Source: Candidatus Aristotella avistercoris
GTDB taxonomy: Bacteria; Bacillota; Clostridia; Oscillospirales; Ruminococcaceae
Reading direction: 5' to 3'
DNA length: 58,783 bases
Assembly: GCA_904397835.1 (NCBI GenBank)
Contig: CAJFOV010000005.1
Coordinates: 1 to 58,783, forward strand
Shown here: in pieces, positions 1 through 10,000 of the stretch
Layout of the letters: every line of letters starts with the position of its first letter
Position numbering within the stretch: the first letter of the stretch is position 1
The notes under the pieces: generated by a model
Database searches by the model: none
What the model was told of the DNA's origin: nothing
What the model saw: only the letters and a program-made list of their open reading frames with translations
Position numbers and translations under genes: made by a program

Positions 1-84
1 AACAAGGGCAAACAGATAAGGTTTGAATGAAAAACAGGCGTGAAGCCTTGAAAAATCAATGGTTTTTGAGGATTAGATAGTTAA

Positions 85-456
85 ATGGAAATTTTTCAGG
101 CGTATCTGGCGGCCATAAAAAATGAGGCGCACCGCTGCCGGATGGGGGAGGTACTCACCTGGGTCCAGGAAACCTTTCCGACCCTGGAGCCCAAGATGGC
201 ATGGAACCAGCCCATGTTTACCTACCACGGGACCTTCATCATCGGGTTCAGTGCCGCCAAGGGACACCTCTCCGTCGCACCGGAGGCACAGGGTTTGGCC
301 CCATTCTCAGAGGACATAAGGGCATCGGGCTACAGCCAAGGGAGAAACCTCTTCCGCATTCCATGGGATGTACCGGTAAACTTTCCACTGCTGGAGCGCA
401 TCATCCGTTTTAATATAGAAGACAAGAGAGCGTGTGCCACCTTTTGGAGAAGGTGA
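85..456 (+). CDS. DUF1801/YdhG-like protein
   Basis: A 123-residue soluble protein that resembles the DUF1801 (YdhG/IscX-chaperone-like fold) family of small proteins found across Firmicutes. The seen hallmarks are an N-terminal helix, an MAWNQPMFTYHGTFIIGFS segment (the family's W-x-x-P-x-F/Y-x-x-x-G pattern), and a C-terminal IRFNIEDK helix. In the family this fold has been linked to iron delivery in one Bacillus member, but the role here is unknown. GAGGA at 68-72 is a weakly placed ribosome site 12 bases before the ATG. It is transcribed away from the window edge, and no partner gene follows. Confidence 0.7.
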   Translation: MEIFQAYLAAIKNEAHRCRMGEVLTWVQETFPTLEPKMAWNQPMFTYHGTFIIGFSAAKGHLSVAPEAQGLAPFSEDIRASGYSQGRNLFRIPWDVPVNFPLLERIIRFNIEDKRACATFWRR

Positions 457-780
457 TGTCAGGTGGAACAGAGTAACCCGGCATCCATTGGGCCCGCCCA
501 CTGCGGCAACGCCATGTTGGCAGCGATCCAAATAACCAGGATCTGAGGGAGGCCGTTTGATCCTGCGGCCTGTTGGAGCCATCCAGCCGGACCAAGGGAT
601 AGCAGGGGGCTGTTCCACACAGATTTTGCTCCCACAAGCGGAATAGGTCCTCCCTGGGGGCTGGCAACTCTGTATCCGTCTGAATTCGGGATAGGGGCGG
701 CCAGATCTTCACCAAATGGGCCGCTTTTGGATAGAATAGGGCAAAGATGCCCTTGAGAGAGACAAAATTCCACCAAACGC
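457..780. other. Gene-free stretch
   Basis: About 320 bases between the DUF1801 gene and the spoVG terminator. Open frames here, on both strands, lack ribosome sites and recognisable domains. I see no RNA gene or repeat. Confidence 0.5.
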
Positions 781-808
781 AAAAGCCCCGCAGCACACGC
801 TGCGGGGC
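781..808 (-). terminator. Rho-independent terminator of spoVG
   Basis: A perfect 10-bp stem (785-794 with 799-808, ACAC loop) is followed on the minus strand by TTTT. It lies just past the spoVG stop codon. Confidence 0.85.
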
Positions 809-827
809 GGCGAGGGGCAGGGGATCA

Positions 828-1118
828 TCAGGAGGTCAGTGCCCGGAGCTCCCGCCCCTGTTCCAGGTGGCGGCTGTAACAGGTGAGGATGGCATCCTCC
901 AAGTCGGCACGGGTGGAGGAAGAGATGGGGTGCACAATGTCCCGGAAGATGCCGTTGTTGTCCTTGCGGCTGGGCATGGCGATGAAGAGCCGCTCCGGTC
1001 CCTCAATCACCTTGATGTCGTGGATGGCCAGTTCATCGTTGATGGTGACGGAGACCAGGGCACGCAGGCGGTTGCTGTCGTGGTAGGTCTTGCGAATTTT
1101 GATATCCGTGATGTTCAT
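828..1118 (-). CDS. spoVG: Septation/sporulation regulator SpoVG
   Basis: A 96-residue SpoVG protein, a small nucleic-acid-binding regulator that affects asymmetric septation, sporulation and other cell-envelope processes in Firmicutes. The conserved opening MNITDIKIRK, the central VTINDELAIHDIKVIEG strand region and the family hallmark MPSRK with FRDIVHPI are all present, and the length is typical. The ATG at 1118 was chosen over longer in-frame starts because GGAGG lies 8 bases upstream and the family starts at MNITD. It is monocistronic, with its own terminator, and divergent from murC. A forespore-type promoter match lies 40-70 bases upstream. Confidence 0.95.
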   Translation of the reverse strand: MNITDIKIRKTYHDSNRLRALVSVTINDELAIHDIKVIEGPERLFIAMPSRKDNNGIFRDIVHPISSSTRADLEDAILTCYSRHLEQGRELRALTS

Positions 1119-1160
1119 GCTGTTTCCTCCTTGGATGGAATGGTGTGTGATTCTTGCTGG

Positions 1161-1190
1161 TAGTATGGGTCCCTCGGTCCCCTCCCATAC
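1161..1190 (-). promoter_or_regulatory. Candidate SigF/SigG-type promoter of spoVG
   Basis: On the minus strand GTATG (1186-1190) is followed by 18 bases and then CATACTA (1161-1167). This matches the known forespore consensus GNATR-N17/18-CATNNTA. The predicted start is about 35 bases before the spoVG ATG. The same arrangement precedes the GH18-LysM gene at 27.5 kb. Confidence 0.4.
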
Positions 1191-1266
1191 AGACAATCCA
1201 AACAAACCGGCGCTTTTTTGTGGGATGCTGGTGCAGATTCCTGTTTATTTTTGGTGGGAAAAGCAA

Positions 1267-1272
1267 TATAAT
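1267..1272 (+). promoter_or_regulatory. Candidate -10 element before murC
   Basis: TATAAT lies 105 bases before murC in the divergent spoVG-murC gap. I see no good -35 at 17 bases, so this is tentative. Confidence 0.3.
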
Positions 1273-1376
1273 AAGGATGGCACCGTCAAGGGCTTGGCCC
1301 AATTGGATGGTTCCGGCGGAGTGTCGCCCGCCGTTTTTCCATAGAAGCAAACGAATTTTGGAAAGGGTGTTCCCAT

Positions 1377-2768
1377 ATGCTGAACAACAAAAACCTGGAT
1401 TTGAATGATGAGACACTGCTTGCAGATAAAAAGCACTTTCACTTTATTGGCATCGGGGGATCGGGCATGTTCCCCCTGGTGCAGATCCTCCATGCCAAGG
1501 GGGTCTATATCACCGGCTCCGACAACAACGAGACCGATACCCTGCAGATCGAGCGGGAGATGGGCATTCCCATCACGCTGGGGCAGCGGGCGGAGAACAT
1601 TGCTGGGGCAGATGTGATTGTCTACACCGCGGCCATCATGGCAGACAATCCGGAGCTCATCGCCGCCCAGCAGTCGGATGCTCTGTTGTTGGAGCGCAGC
1701 CAGCTGCTGGGGATTCTCAGCCGCCACTACAGCAACTGCATCTGTGTGTGCGGCACCCACGGTAAGACCACCACCACAGGGCTGTTGACCCAGCTGCTGT
1801 TGGAGGGCGGGGAGGACCCCACTGCAGTCATCGGCGGCAAGCTTCCGCTGATTCATGGCAGCGGCCGGGTGGGACACACCGAAACCATGGTCTGTGAGGC
1901 CTGTGAATTTGTGGACACCTTTTTGAAGCTGGCCCCTGACGTGGCGGTGATTCTCAACATCGACGCGGACCACCTGGACTACTTTAAGACAGTGGAAAAC
2001 ATCGTCAAGTCCTTCCGCAAGTTTGCCTCCATGACCACCAAGGAGCTCATCATCAATGGGGACGACGCCCGCACTCTCAAAGCGGTGGAGGGGTTGGAAA
2101 AGCGGATCACCACCTTTGGCTTTGGGGAACAGAACGACTACTACCCCGCCAACATCACCAAGGGAGAGGGAGCGGCCCGCACCTTTGACCTGATGCGCCG
2201 GGGGGAAAAGATTGCCCATGTGACCCTGCACATCCCTGGGGAGCACAACATCTACAACGCCATGGCGGCCATGGTGGCGGCCATTCACACGGGCATTGAC
2301 CCCCAGACTGCCGCCGACAGTGTGGCCCACTTTGGGGGAACCAAGCGCCGGTTTGAGATTTTGGGCAAGGTCAAGGGATTCACCGTGGCCGACGACTATG
2401 CTCACCACCCTGCGGAGTTGAAAGTAACCCTGACGGCGGCCCAGGACATGGGCTTCCAACAGGTGTGGGCGGTGTTCCAGCCCTTCACCTTCTCCCGCAC
2501 CTCCATGCTGCTGGAGGAATTTGCCCAGGTGCTGCCCATTGCGGACCATGTGGTGCTCACCCCCATCATGGGTTCCCGGGAGAAGAACACCTACGGCATC
2601 CACGCCACAGATCTGGGGCAAAAGATCCCCGGTTGTGTGTGCCTTGGCAGCTTTGAGGAGATTGCCGACTATATCCTCCAGCATGCCCAGCCGGGGGACC
2701 TGGTCATCACCCTGGGCTGCGGAGATGTGTACAAGTGCGCCAAGCTGATTTTGGAGCGGGGAAAATAG
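1377..2768 (+). CDS. murC: UDP-N-acetylmuramate--L-alanine ligase MurC
   Basis: Cytoplasmic Mur ligase that attaches L-alanine to UDP-MurNAc with ATP, the first peptide step of peptidoglycan synthesis. The 463-residue length is standard. The N-terminal nucleotide-binding loop HFIGIGGSGM (about 22-31), the ATP-binding loop GTHGKTTTT (126-134), NIDADHLDYF in the central domain and the C-terminal ADDYAHHP motif are visible. GAAAGGG nine bases before the ATG supports this start. It stands alone, not in the dcw cluster, and ends in a strong terminator. Confidence 0.95.
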   Translation: MLNNKNLDLNDETLLADKKHFHFIGIGGSGMFPLVQILHAKGVYITGSDNNETDTLQIEREMGIPITLGQRAENIAGADVIVYTAAIMADNPELIAAQQSDALLLERSQLLGILSRHYSNCICVCGTHGKTTTTGLLTQLLLEGGEDPTAVIGGKLPLIHGSGRVGHTETMVCEACEFVDTFLKLAPDVAVILNIDADHLDYFKTVENIVKSFRKFASMTTKELIINGDDARTLKAVEGLEKRITTFGFGEQNDYYPANITKGEGAARTFDLMRRGEKIAHVTLHIPGEHNIYNAMAAMVAAIHTGIDPQTAADSVAHFGGTKRRFEILGKVKGFTVADDYAHHPAELKVTLTAAQDMGFQQVWAVFQPFTFSRTSMLLEEFAQVLPIADHVVLTPIMGSREKNTYGIHATDLGQKIPGCVCLGSFEEIADYILQHAQPGDLVITLGCGDVYKCAKLILERGK

Positions 2769-2820
2769 GAATCCAGTGCCACGCACCATGACGTGCCGTT
2801 CAAACAGCGATACAAAAGCT

Positions 2821-2861
2821 GCGCCCGAAGCGATGAGAGACATCGCTTCGGGCGCGTTTTT
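2821..2861. terminator. Bidirectional terminator
   Basis: A perfect 15-bp stem (2821-2835 with 2841-2855) is followed by GTTTTT on the plus strand and by AGCTTTT on the minus strand. It separates the convergent murC and DUF4177 genes. Confidence 0.9.
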
Positions 2862-2913
2862 GCAGCAGGTTTTATCTATGGATCCGGGGAACCACAGATT
2901 CTTTGGATGGAGA

Positions 2914-3105
2914 TCATTCCTCCCGCTCAAAGACCAGGTCTATGGCCAGAGGCAGACCATTGGAACTCATCAGCGTGGGGATCATCCCCACATAGCGGTA
3001 GCCCTGTTCCGCCTGTTTCTCAATCACGGCCCGGTGCTCCTCCAGGCTGGCAAAGCCAATGCGGCCGGTATCATATTTTACAGGAACAAATTTGTACGCT
3101 CTCAT
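2914..3105 (-). CDS. DUF4177-like small protein
   Basis: A 63-residue protein beginning MRAYKFVPVKYDTG and containing EHRAVIEKQAEQGYRYVG, the pattern of the DUF4177 family (one strand, one long helix, then strands). Family members are small cytoplasmic proteins of unknown function. A GGAAAGGAAGTG-type ribosome site lies just upstream of the ATG. Monocistronic and convergent with murC. Confidence 0.7.
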   Translation of the reverse strand: MRAYKFVPVKYDTGRIGFASLEEHRAVIEKQAEQGYRYVGMIPTLMSSNGLPLAIDLVFEREE

Positions 3106-3484
3106 GGGGACACTTCCTTTCCAACAGCAGATGAATGGTTTTCATTTCCATTTTACCATGGCAGGCACACTGTTTCAAGAAAAGGAGGCGGGGGAAATTT
3201 GCTAAAATTTTATCACGCCTCTTGTCAGAAACGCTCGGATATGGTACGTTGTTACCGTTGGATCAGTTTGCGGCCTGCCCTTTTGCAGGGATGGGCAGAA
3301 TTCTGCCGGAAACAGAAAATGTTTGAAGAAGAAAAGCTCTTTCCAGCGTTCTATCAAAGGGAAGGACAAAAATCCCTTCAGATGCCGTGCGTGCGCTCAA
3401 CCGGACGGCGGGAGCGGCCGAATGGTTGTGCCGGGATCTATCTGAGGGGACGGGCTTCCAATCCTTGACCTGTGAGGTGTCAGC
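3106..3484. other. Gene-free stretch
   Basis: About 380 bases between divergent genes. Open frames through it have no family resemblance or ribosome sites. It presumably holds promoters for both neighbours, but I could not pick a convincing pair of hexamers. Confidence 0.4.
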
Positions 3485-4192
3485 ATGAAATCCCTCCTGC
3501 GCTATGTGCGCCAAACGCCGCTGCTCTGGATCCAAGGCTACTGGATCTTCTATTTCATTGGATTTTTTGCCCTGGAGCAGCTACAACTGAACTATACCAT
3601 CATCCGCTGCCCTTTGGATGACTATATCCCCTTCCACGAGGCCTTCATTATCCCCTACTGTATGTGGTATGTCTGGATGTACGGGGCCATCCTTCTCTTC
3701 TTCCTCAAGGAGAAGGAGGACTACCTGCGCCTGTGCTTCATCCTGTTTGCGGGCATGACCATTGCCCTGATCTGTTATGTGGTCTGGCCCAATGGTTTGG
3801 ATCTGCGGGAACCTGTCACGGGAGACAACATCTTTTGTGACCTGGTGCGTCTCATGCGGGTGTTGGACACCCCCACCAATGTCTGCCCCTCCATCCACAT
3901 CTCCAGCACTGTGGCCATTGCTATTGTGGGCCTGCGCAGCAAACTATTCCGGGGCAAGTGGTATGTCAAGGTGCTCATCTGGGTGATGACGGTGCTCATT
4001 ACCCTCTCCACAGTGTCCCTCAAGCAGCACTCGGTGGTGGATGTCTTTGCAGGCATTGCTGTAAGTGTGGTGTTGGCAGTGATTGCCTACCGGATCCCTT
4101 GGGACCGGTGCTTGGCCAAACTCTCCACACGGGCGGTATCTGTGGAGGCAGGGCCCCAAAAGGGCAGTTCCACCAAACTGGCCTCCGACTAG
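3485..4192 (+). CDS. PAP2-like membrane phosphatase/phosphotransferase
   Basis: A 235-residue polytopic membrane protein with about six hydrophobic spans. The catalytic pattern is CPSIHIS (His138) followed by SLKQHSVVDVFAG (His182, Asp186), the second and third PAP2 phosphatase motifs. The SIH form, in place of the usual SGH, resembles the sphingomyelin/inositol-phosphoceramide synthase side of the superfamily. It probably acts on a lipid phosphate or phospholipid head group at the outer membrane face; the substrate is not readable. GAGGTG seven bases before the ATG fixes the start. The tail after residue 215 is polar and unremarkable. Confidence 0.8.
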   Translation: MKSLLRYVRQTPLLWIQGYWIFYFIGFFALEQLQLNYTIIRCPLDDYIPFHEAFIIPYCMWYVWMYGAILLFFLKEKEDYLRLCFILFAGMTIALICYVVWPNGLDLREPVTGDNIFCDLVRLMRVLDTPTNVCPSIHISSTVAIAIVGLRSKLFRGKWYVKVLIWVMTVLITLSTVSLKQHSVVDVFAGIAVSVVLAVIAYRIPWDRCLAKLSTRAVSVEAGPQKGSSTKLASD

Positions 4193-4321
4193 TGCCCCTG
4201 TAGCGCCGGTTCGCCGAACGAATCGATGGCCGCCTTAACATGGTGCTGCTTGCAACAAAAGATGAGGTGCGCCCCGAGCTGATTTTGGGACCTTTGGGGT
4301 GCTTTGGATGTTTTTGAAAGA

Positions 4322-4360
4322 GCTTCCCTGGGAGAACGCGTCTCCCAGGGAAGCCTTTTT
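4322..4360. terminator. Terminator between convergent genes
   Basis: A perfect 14-bp stem (4322-4335 with 4341-4354) is followed by CTTTTT on the plus strand. On the minus strand the tail is CTCTTTC, so it may serve both sides. Confidence 0.85.
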
Positions 4361-4382
4361 CAATGGTTGGTTTCCGATCCCC

Positions 4383-5375
4383 CTAACCCATGGCCTGCTG
4401 GAAGAAGTCGGCCATTTTGTCAAAGGGAATCACATCGGTGTTGTCATACAGGTCAGTGTGAACCGCTCCGGGGATAATCAACAGCTCCTTATTGCCAGCA
4501 TGGGGGTTGTCTTTGACCATGTTGGCGTAGGCATCCCGGCTGAAGTAGCAGGAGTGGGCCTTTTCCCCGTGGATCAGGAGAACGGCGGAGCGGATCTCAT
4601 TGCTGTACTGCAGGATGGGCTGGTTTAAGAAGGACATGCAACCGGTCACATTCCATCCGCCGTTGGAGTTGAGGGAGCGGGGGTGGTATCCCCGGGGCGT
4701 CTTGTAGTAGTCGTGGTAGTCCTTGACAAAGAAGGGGGCATCTGCCGGCAGGGGATCCACAACACCGCCGCCAAGGGCATAGCCGCCGTCCCGGTAGTCC
4801 GCCAGCCGCTGGGCGTTGAGCGCCTGCTTTTTGGCGTAGCGGGCGTCGGCGGAGTCCTCGGCGTCAAAATAGCCCTTGGCATTGACACGGGCCATGTCAT
4901 ACATAGTGGAAGTCACTGTGGCCTTGATGCGGGTGTCCAGCGCCGCAGCGTTGAGGGCCATGCCGCCCCAGCCGCAGATGCCGATGATGCCGACCTTCTC
5001 CGGATCCACATCCTCCCGCAGGGAGAGGTAGTCCACAGCGGCCATAAAATCCTCCGTGTTGATGTCCGGGGAGGCCACATACCGGGGCATTCCGCCGCTC
5101 TCCCCGGTAAAGGAAGGGTCAAAGGCGAGAGTCAAAAAGCCCCGTTCCGCCATGGTTTGGGCGTAGAGGCCGGAGGCCTGTTCCTTCACCGCGCCAAAGG
5201 GTCCACAGACGGCAATGGCCGCCAATTTTCCGACTGCATCCTTGGGCCGGTAGACATCCGCAGCCAGGGTGATGCCGTAGCGGTTGTGAAAGGTCACCTT
5301 GCAGTGTTCCACCTTATCGCTTTTGGGGAAAGTTTTATCCCAATCCTGGGTCAAAGTCAGTGTCTCATCCATCAT
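4383..5375 (-). CDS. Alpha/beta hydrolase with Cys nucleophile
   Basis: A roughly 330-residue cytoplasmic alpha/beta hydrolase of the COG1073-like type. An oxyanion region (AVCGPFG) is followed by the nucleophile elbow GICGWGG, where cysteine (about residue 134) stands where serine is usual, as in dienelactone hydrolase. LIHGEKAHS and GAVHTDLYD supply the likely acid and histidine regions. The start was placed at ATG 5375 because GGAGG (5381-5385 on the minus strand) precedes it; the next codon is also ATG (5372, better spacing), and an ATG at 5387 has no ribosome site. Substrate unknown. Confidence 0.8.
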   Translation of the reverse strand: MMDETLTLTQDWDKTFPKSDKVEHCKVTFHNRYGITLAADVYRPKDAVGKLAAIAVCGPFGAVKEQASGLYAQTMAERGFLTLAFDPSFTGESGGMPRYVASPDINTEDFMAAVDYLSLREDVDPEKVGIIGICGWGGMALNAAALDTRIKATVTSTMYDMARVNAKGYFDAEDSADARYAKKQALNAQRLADYRDGGYALGGGVVDPLPADAPFFVKDYHDYYKTPRGYHPRSLNSNGGWNVTGCMSFLNQPILQYSNEIRSAVLLIHGEKAHSCYFSRDAYANMVKDNPHAGNKELLIIPGAVHTDLYDNTDVIPFDKMADFFQQAMG

Positions 5376-5504
5376 GAAAACCTCCATTTTACCTTATATC
5401 TTTTCCACAGGAGGAGCCCTCAAACTGGTCCGTGATATTGGTGGACCCCCATCATCGGCCAGCAAAGACGATGCCGCAACAGGTAGGGATCTCCCGCTGA
5501 TTCT

Positions 5505-5533
5505 ATTGTAAGGGACCAGTGAAAAAAGGGCAA
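5505..5533 (-). promoter_or_regulatory. Promoter of the alpha/beta hydrolase
   Basis: On the minus strand TTGCCC (5528-5533), 17 bases, then TACAAT (5505-5510). It lies about 130 bases before the hydrolase start. Confidence 0.5.
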
Positions 5534-5751
5534 ATACCTGTTTTTTATCCGCTGCGATGCCCGAAAAGCATAGATGTAGTGGAGTTCACATCCTTTTTTC
5601 TGGAGGTGGGGAGGAAACGGAAACAGCGTCCAACCCCCGTTTTGTTCTGTCGAGGGTAGAAAAAGAGGAAGAAATGCAGTATACTAAAAAGAAAACAAGG
5701 ATGCCGTCCTCCTCCAACGGGGAGGGCCATCTTCTGATGGGAGGAACTGCC
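5534..5751 (+). promoter_or_regulatory. ispG upstream region with candidate promoter
   Basis: The divergent gap between the hydrolase and ispG. TAGAAA (5657-5662), 17 bases and TATACT (5680-5685) form a plausible sigma-A promoter for ispG-polC. Longer in-frame extensions of ispG into this region lack conservation. Confidence 0.45.
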
Positions 5752-6819
5752 ATGGGAAAGAGCAGAGCGGTCAAGGTGGGCCCTTTGACAGTGGGCGGCG
5801 GGGCGCCGGTCACCATCCAATCCATGCTCAATGTGCCGGCCCACGACATTGCCGGATCCGTCGCCCAGGCCAGGGAACTGGAGGCGGCGGGCTGTGAGAT
5901 TCTGCGGGCGGCCATTCCGGATCTGCAGGCGGTGGCACTGATCCCCGCCATCAAAAGCGCAGTTGCCATCCCTCTGGTGGCGGACATTCACTTTGATTAC
6001 CGTCTGGCCTTGGCTGCTGTGGAGGCAGGGGTGGATAAGATCCGCATCAACCCGGGCAATATCGGCTCGGATGAGCGGGTCAAGGCGGTGGTGGACGCCT
6101 GCAAGGGGCGGGGTATCCCCATCCGCATTGGCGTCAACGGCGGATCGCTGGAAAAACACATCTTGGACAAGTACCACGGTCCCACCCCCCAGGCCCTGGT
6201 GGAGAGCGCCCTGTACCATGTGCGCCTGCTGGAGCGGTTCCATTTTTATGACATTGTCATCTCCCTGAAGTCCTCAGACGTTGCAACCATGGTGCAGGCC
6301 TACCGGCTCATGGCCCAGGCCTGTGACTACCCCCTCCACCTGGGGGTCACAGAGGCGGGGACGGAGCGCATGGGCCTCATCAAATCGGCGGCGGGCATTG
6401 GATCCCTGCTGTTGGACGGCATTGGGGACACCATCCGGGTCTCCCTGACGGCGGATCCAGTGCGGGAGGTGCTGGCGGCCAAGGATATTCTCAAGGCCCT
6501 GGGCCTGCGTAGGGAGGGGGTACAGGTCATCTCCTGCCCCACCTGTGGCAGAACCCGCATCGACCTCATTGGCCTGGCCCATCAGGTGGAGGAGTTGCTC
6601 AAGGGCTGCCCCAAGCAGCTGAAGGTGGCGGTCATGGGCTGTGCGGTCAATGGTCCCGGAGAGGCCCGGGAGGCGGACTTGGGCATCGCTGGAGGGGATG
6701 GCTGCGGCCTGATCTTCTGTCGGGGAAAGATTCTGGAGAAGGTGCCGGAAGATCAGCTCCTGATCCGGCTCAAGGCCTATGTGGATGCCTTCCCAGAGCT
6801 GCCGGTGGAGGGAAAGTGA
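5752..6819 (+). CDS. ispG: 4-hydroxy-3-methylbut-2-enyl diphosphate synthase IspG
   Basis: Iron-sulfur enzyme of the MEP isoprenoid pathway, which reductively opens MEcPP to HMBPP. The 355-residue protein has the N-terminal TIM barrel (VTIQSMLN, LVADIHFDY, RINPGNIG) and the C-terminal cluster domain with the three [4Fe-4S] cysteines, C262 and C265 in SCPTCGRT and C297 in MGCAVNGPGE, plus the essential Glu304. The ATG at 5752 was chosen because GGAGG lies at 5740-5744 and the family starts here. The usual SMTNT loop reads SMLNVPAHD. polC follows, as in many Clostridia, but dxr and rseP, often upstream, are absent here. Confidence 0.95.
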   Translation: MGKSRAVKVGPLTVGGGAPVTIQSMLNVPAHDIAGSVAQARELEAAGCEILRAAIPDLQAVALIPAIKSAVAIPLVADIHFDYRLALAAVEAGVDKIRINPGNIGSDERVKAVVDACKGRGIPIRIGVNGGSLEKHILDKYHGPTPQALVESALYHVRLLERFHFYDIVISLKSSDVATMVQAYRLMAQACDYPLHLGVTEAGTERMGLIKSAAGIGSLLLDGIGDTIRVSLTADPVREVLAAKDILKALGLRREGVQVISCPTCGRTRIDLIGLAHQVEELLKGCPKQLKVAVMGCAVNGPGEAREADLGIAGGDGCGLIFCRGKILEKVPEDQLLIRLKAYVDAFPELPVEGK

Positions 6820-7013
6820 TTCCCCGGCTTTGTACGCTTTGAGCGGAGGAGTCCAATCTGTCACAAAGAAAAAATCTGATGCGGGCGCGCCGGAAGGGCC
6901 GCCGCCCGGCATCGCTTCGTCTATGGACAGCACCGCCGGTGGAATTTCCCACCGGCGCACTGGTCCGGTCCAGCCCTATGGGGTGGGGACCGGTCGAAAA
7001 ATGAGGTGAATCC

Positions 7014-10000
7014 GTGACAAGTTTTGAACATGCCTTTGGCCCCTATCTGCCCCAGGAGCTGCCCGATGCACTGCTCCAGGGGGAGATTCAGGCCATGAAT
7101 TTGATGACGGAGAGCCGCCGGCTGCAGTTGGAGCTCTCCCTGCGGGCTCTGGTGCCCCGCCAGGCGCTGCACCAGGCGGAGCGCTCCCTGGAGCAAAAGC
7201 TGCAGCTGCACCAGGCCAGATTGCTGCCCCGGTACGGGCAGGAGCTCTTTGCCCCGGCATATCTCCCGGAGCTGGTGGCCCAGGTGCGGGAAAAGGGCCT
7301 GCCGGTCAACGGTTTTTTTCAGGGCGCCCAGTGTGAGCTGCAGGGGGGTACCTTGCTGATCCATCTGCCCAGCGGCGGCAAGGAGCTGCTGACCCAGTGC
7401 CGCTGCTGTGAGGAGATGCAGAAGGTGATCTTGGAGGAGTTTGGCCGCTCCATCCAGATCCAGCTGGAGGGGGAGGGGTGCGTTGACCCCAACGGCGAGG
7501 CCTATCAGAAGCAGGTGGCCAGCCACTGGACCCCGCCTCCGGTTGCTCCAGGGCCCAAAAAGGAGGAGAAAAAGGCGGGGAATGCCGCCCCTGCCCTACG
7601 GCAGCGGAACTTGACCTTTGATGCGCAGGGACTGCCCTTTGTGGAGGGCACCATGGCCGTCCTCAGCGGCCGTCCCATCAAGAACCGTCCCATCCCCCTG
7701 CGGGAGGTCCGCCCTGACTCGGGCAACGTCACCGTGTGGGGAGATATCTTTGCCATTGACTCCTTTGAGACAAAGGACGGCCGGTATCTCATCTACTCCA
7801 TTCAGTTCACCGATTACACCGGCTCCAATGTGCTCAAGATCATCACCGGCAAGGATAAGACCCAGGTGGTGGACGCCCTGAAAAAGGGCATGACCATTGT
7901 GGTCAACGGGGAGGTCTATGACGACCGGTATGACAAGGAGATGAACATCAAGCCCAAGGACATCTCCACCGTGGAGAAGAAGCTGCGCACCGACAAGGCG
8001 CCCAAAAAGCGGGTGGAACTCCACGCCCACACCACCATGTCCGCCATGGACGGGGTGGCCCCGCCGGATCAGCTGATTCAGCAGGCTCACCGGTTTGGCC
8101 ACAAGGCCATTGCCATCACCGACCACGGGGTGGCCCAGGCCTACCCGGACGCCATGAATGCTGTGGCGGCCATCCAGAAGGAGGACCCGGACTTCAAGGT
8201 CCTCTATGGGGTGGAGTGCTACTTTGTGGACGATATGATCCAGGCGGTGGTGGGCCCGGACGGCCGGGCCTTTGACGGGGAGTTTGTTGTGTTTGACCTG
8301 GAGACCACCGGCCTCTCCCCGGTTCACGACCGGATCACCGAGATTGGCGCCGTGAAGATGCGGGGCGGGGAGGTGGTGGACACCTTCTCCACCTTTGTGG
8401 ACCCGGAGATGGCCATTCCTACCAAGATCACCGAGCTCACCGGCATCACCGACGCCATGGTGGAGCACGCCCCCAAGGAGCGGCAGGCACTGGAGGAGTT
8501 TTTGGCCTTCTGCGGGGAAAACCCGGTGCTGGTGGCCCACAACGCGCCCTTTGACACCTCCTTTGTCAACGCGGGCCTCAAGCGATGCGGTCTGGAGTGC
8601 AGTTACACCTTCATCGACACGGTGCCCATCTGCCGGTCTATGATCGCCACCCTCTCCAACCACAAACTGGATACGGTGGCCAAATATTTTAAGTTGGATG
8701 CCTTCAACCACCACCGGGCGGTGGACGACTCCCGGGTGCTGGGGGAGATCTTCCAGCGCCTCATGGGGCTGATGGAACAGGATCTGGGGATCCACTCCAT
8801 CGACCGCATCAACAGCTCCTTAAACCGCACGGATGTGAAAAAGCTCAAGACCTACCACATGGTGCTGCTGGTGAAAAACTATGTGGGGCTCAAGAATCTC
8901 TACAAGCTCATCTCCATGGCCCACATCGACTACTTCTACAAGAAGCCCCGCATCCCCAAGAGCCAGCTGATCCTCCACCGGGAGGGCCTGATCGTGGGCA
9001 GCGCCTGCGAGGCTGGGGAGCTGTTCCGGGCTGTGCTCGCCGGCAAGAGCTTTGGTGAGCTGGAGAAGATTGCCGAATTCTATGACTATCTGGAGATCCA
9101 GCCCCTGACCAACAACGAGTTCCTCCTGCGGGAGGGGACCGTCAAAACCAGGGAGGAGCTCCAGGACCTGAACCGGACCATTGTGCGTCTGGGGGAGCGC
9201 ATGCACAAGCCTGTGGTGGCCACCTGCGACGTGCACTTCATTGAGGAGAAGGACGCCATCTTCCGGGAGATTCTCATGGCGGGCCAGGGCTTTAAGGACG
9301 CCTCCAACCAGGCGGGGCTCTACCTGCGCACCACCGACGAGATGCTGCAGGAGTTTGCCTACCTGGGCCCAGAGAAGGCCATGGAGGTGGTGGTGGAAAA
9401 CACCAACCGCATTGCCGACCAGATCGAGGCCATCCGCCCCATTCCAGAGGGCACCTATACCCCCTCCATCGAGGGGGCGGAAGAGGATCTGCAGCGCATC
9501 ACCTGGAACCGGGCCAAGGAGATCTATGGGGATCCCCTGCCAGAGATTGTCCGCACCCGCCTGGATAAGGAGCTGACCTCCATCATCAAACACGGATTTG
9601 CCGTGCTCTATATCATTGCCCAAAAGCTGGTGGCCAAGAGCGAGGAGGACGGCTACCTGGTGGGCTCCCGTGGCTCCGTTGGCTCCTCCTTTGTGGCCAC
9701 CATGGCGGGCATCTCAGAGGTCAACCCCCTGGCGCCCCACTATGTCTGCCCCAAGTGCAAGCACAGCGAGTTTATCACCGATGGGTCCTATGACTCCGGT
9801 TTTGATATGCCAGAGAAGGCCTGCCCGGTGTGCGGCACCACCTACCGCCAGGACGGCCAGACCATCCCCTTTGAGACCTTTTTGGGCTTCAACGGTGATA
9901 AGGCCCCGGATATTGACCTGAACTTCTCCAACGAGTACCAGGCCCGCGCCCACCGGTACACGGAGGAGCTCTTTGGTTCCTCCCACGTGTTCAAGGCCGG

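Noticed and set aside
459-796. Open frames on the minus strand between the DUF1801 and spoVG genes
   Set aside because: Cysteine/proline-rich with no ribosome sites or recognisable family, and overlapping frames look like non-coding sequence.
1245-2930. A 561-residue open frame antisense to murC
   Set aside because: It is a by-product of GC-rich codon use opposite murC, low in complexity and without a start signal.
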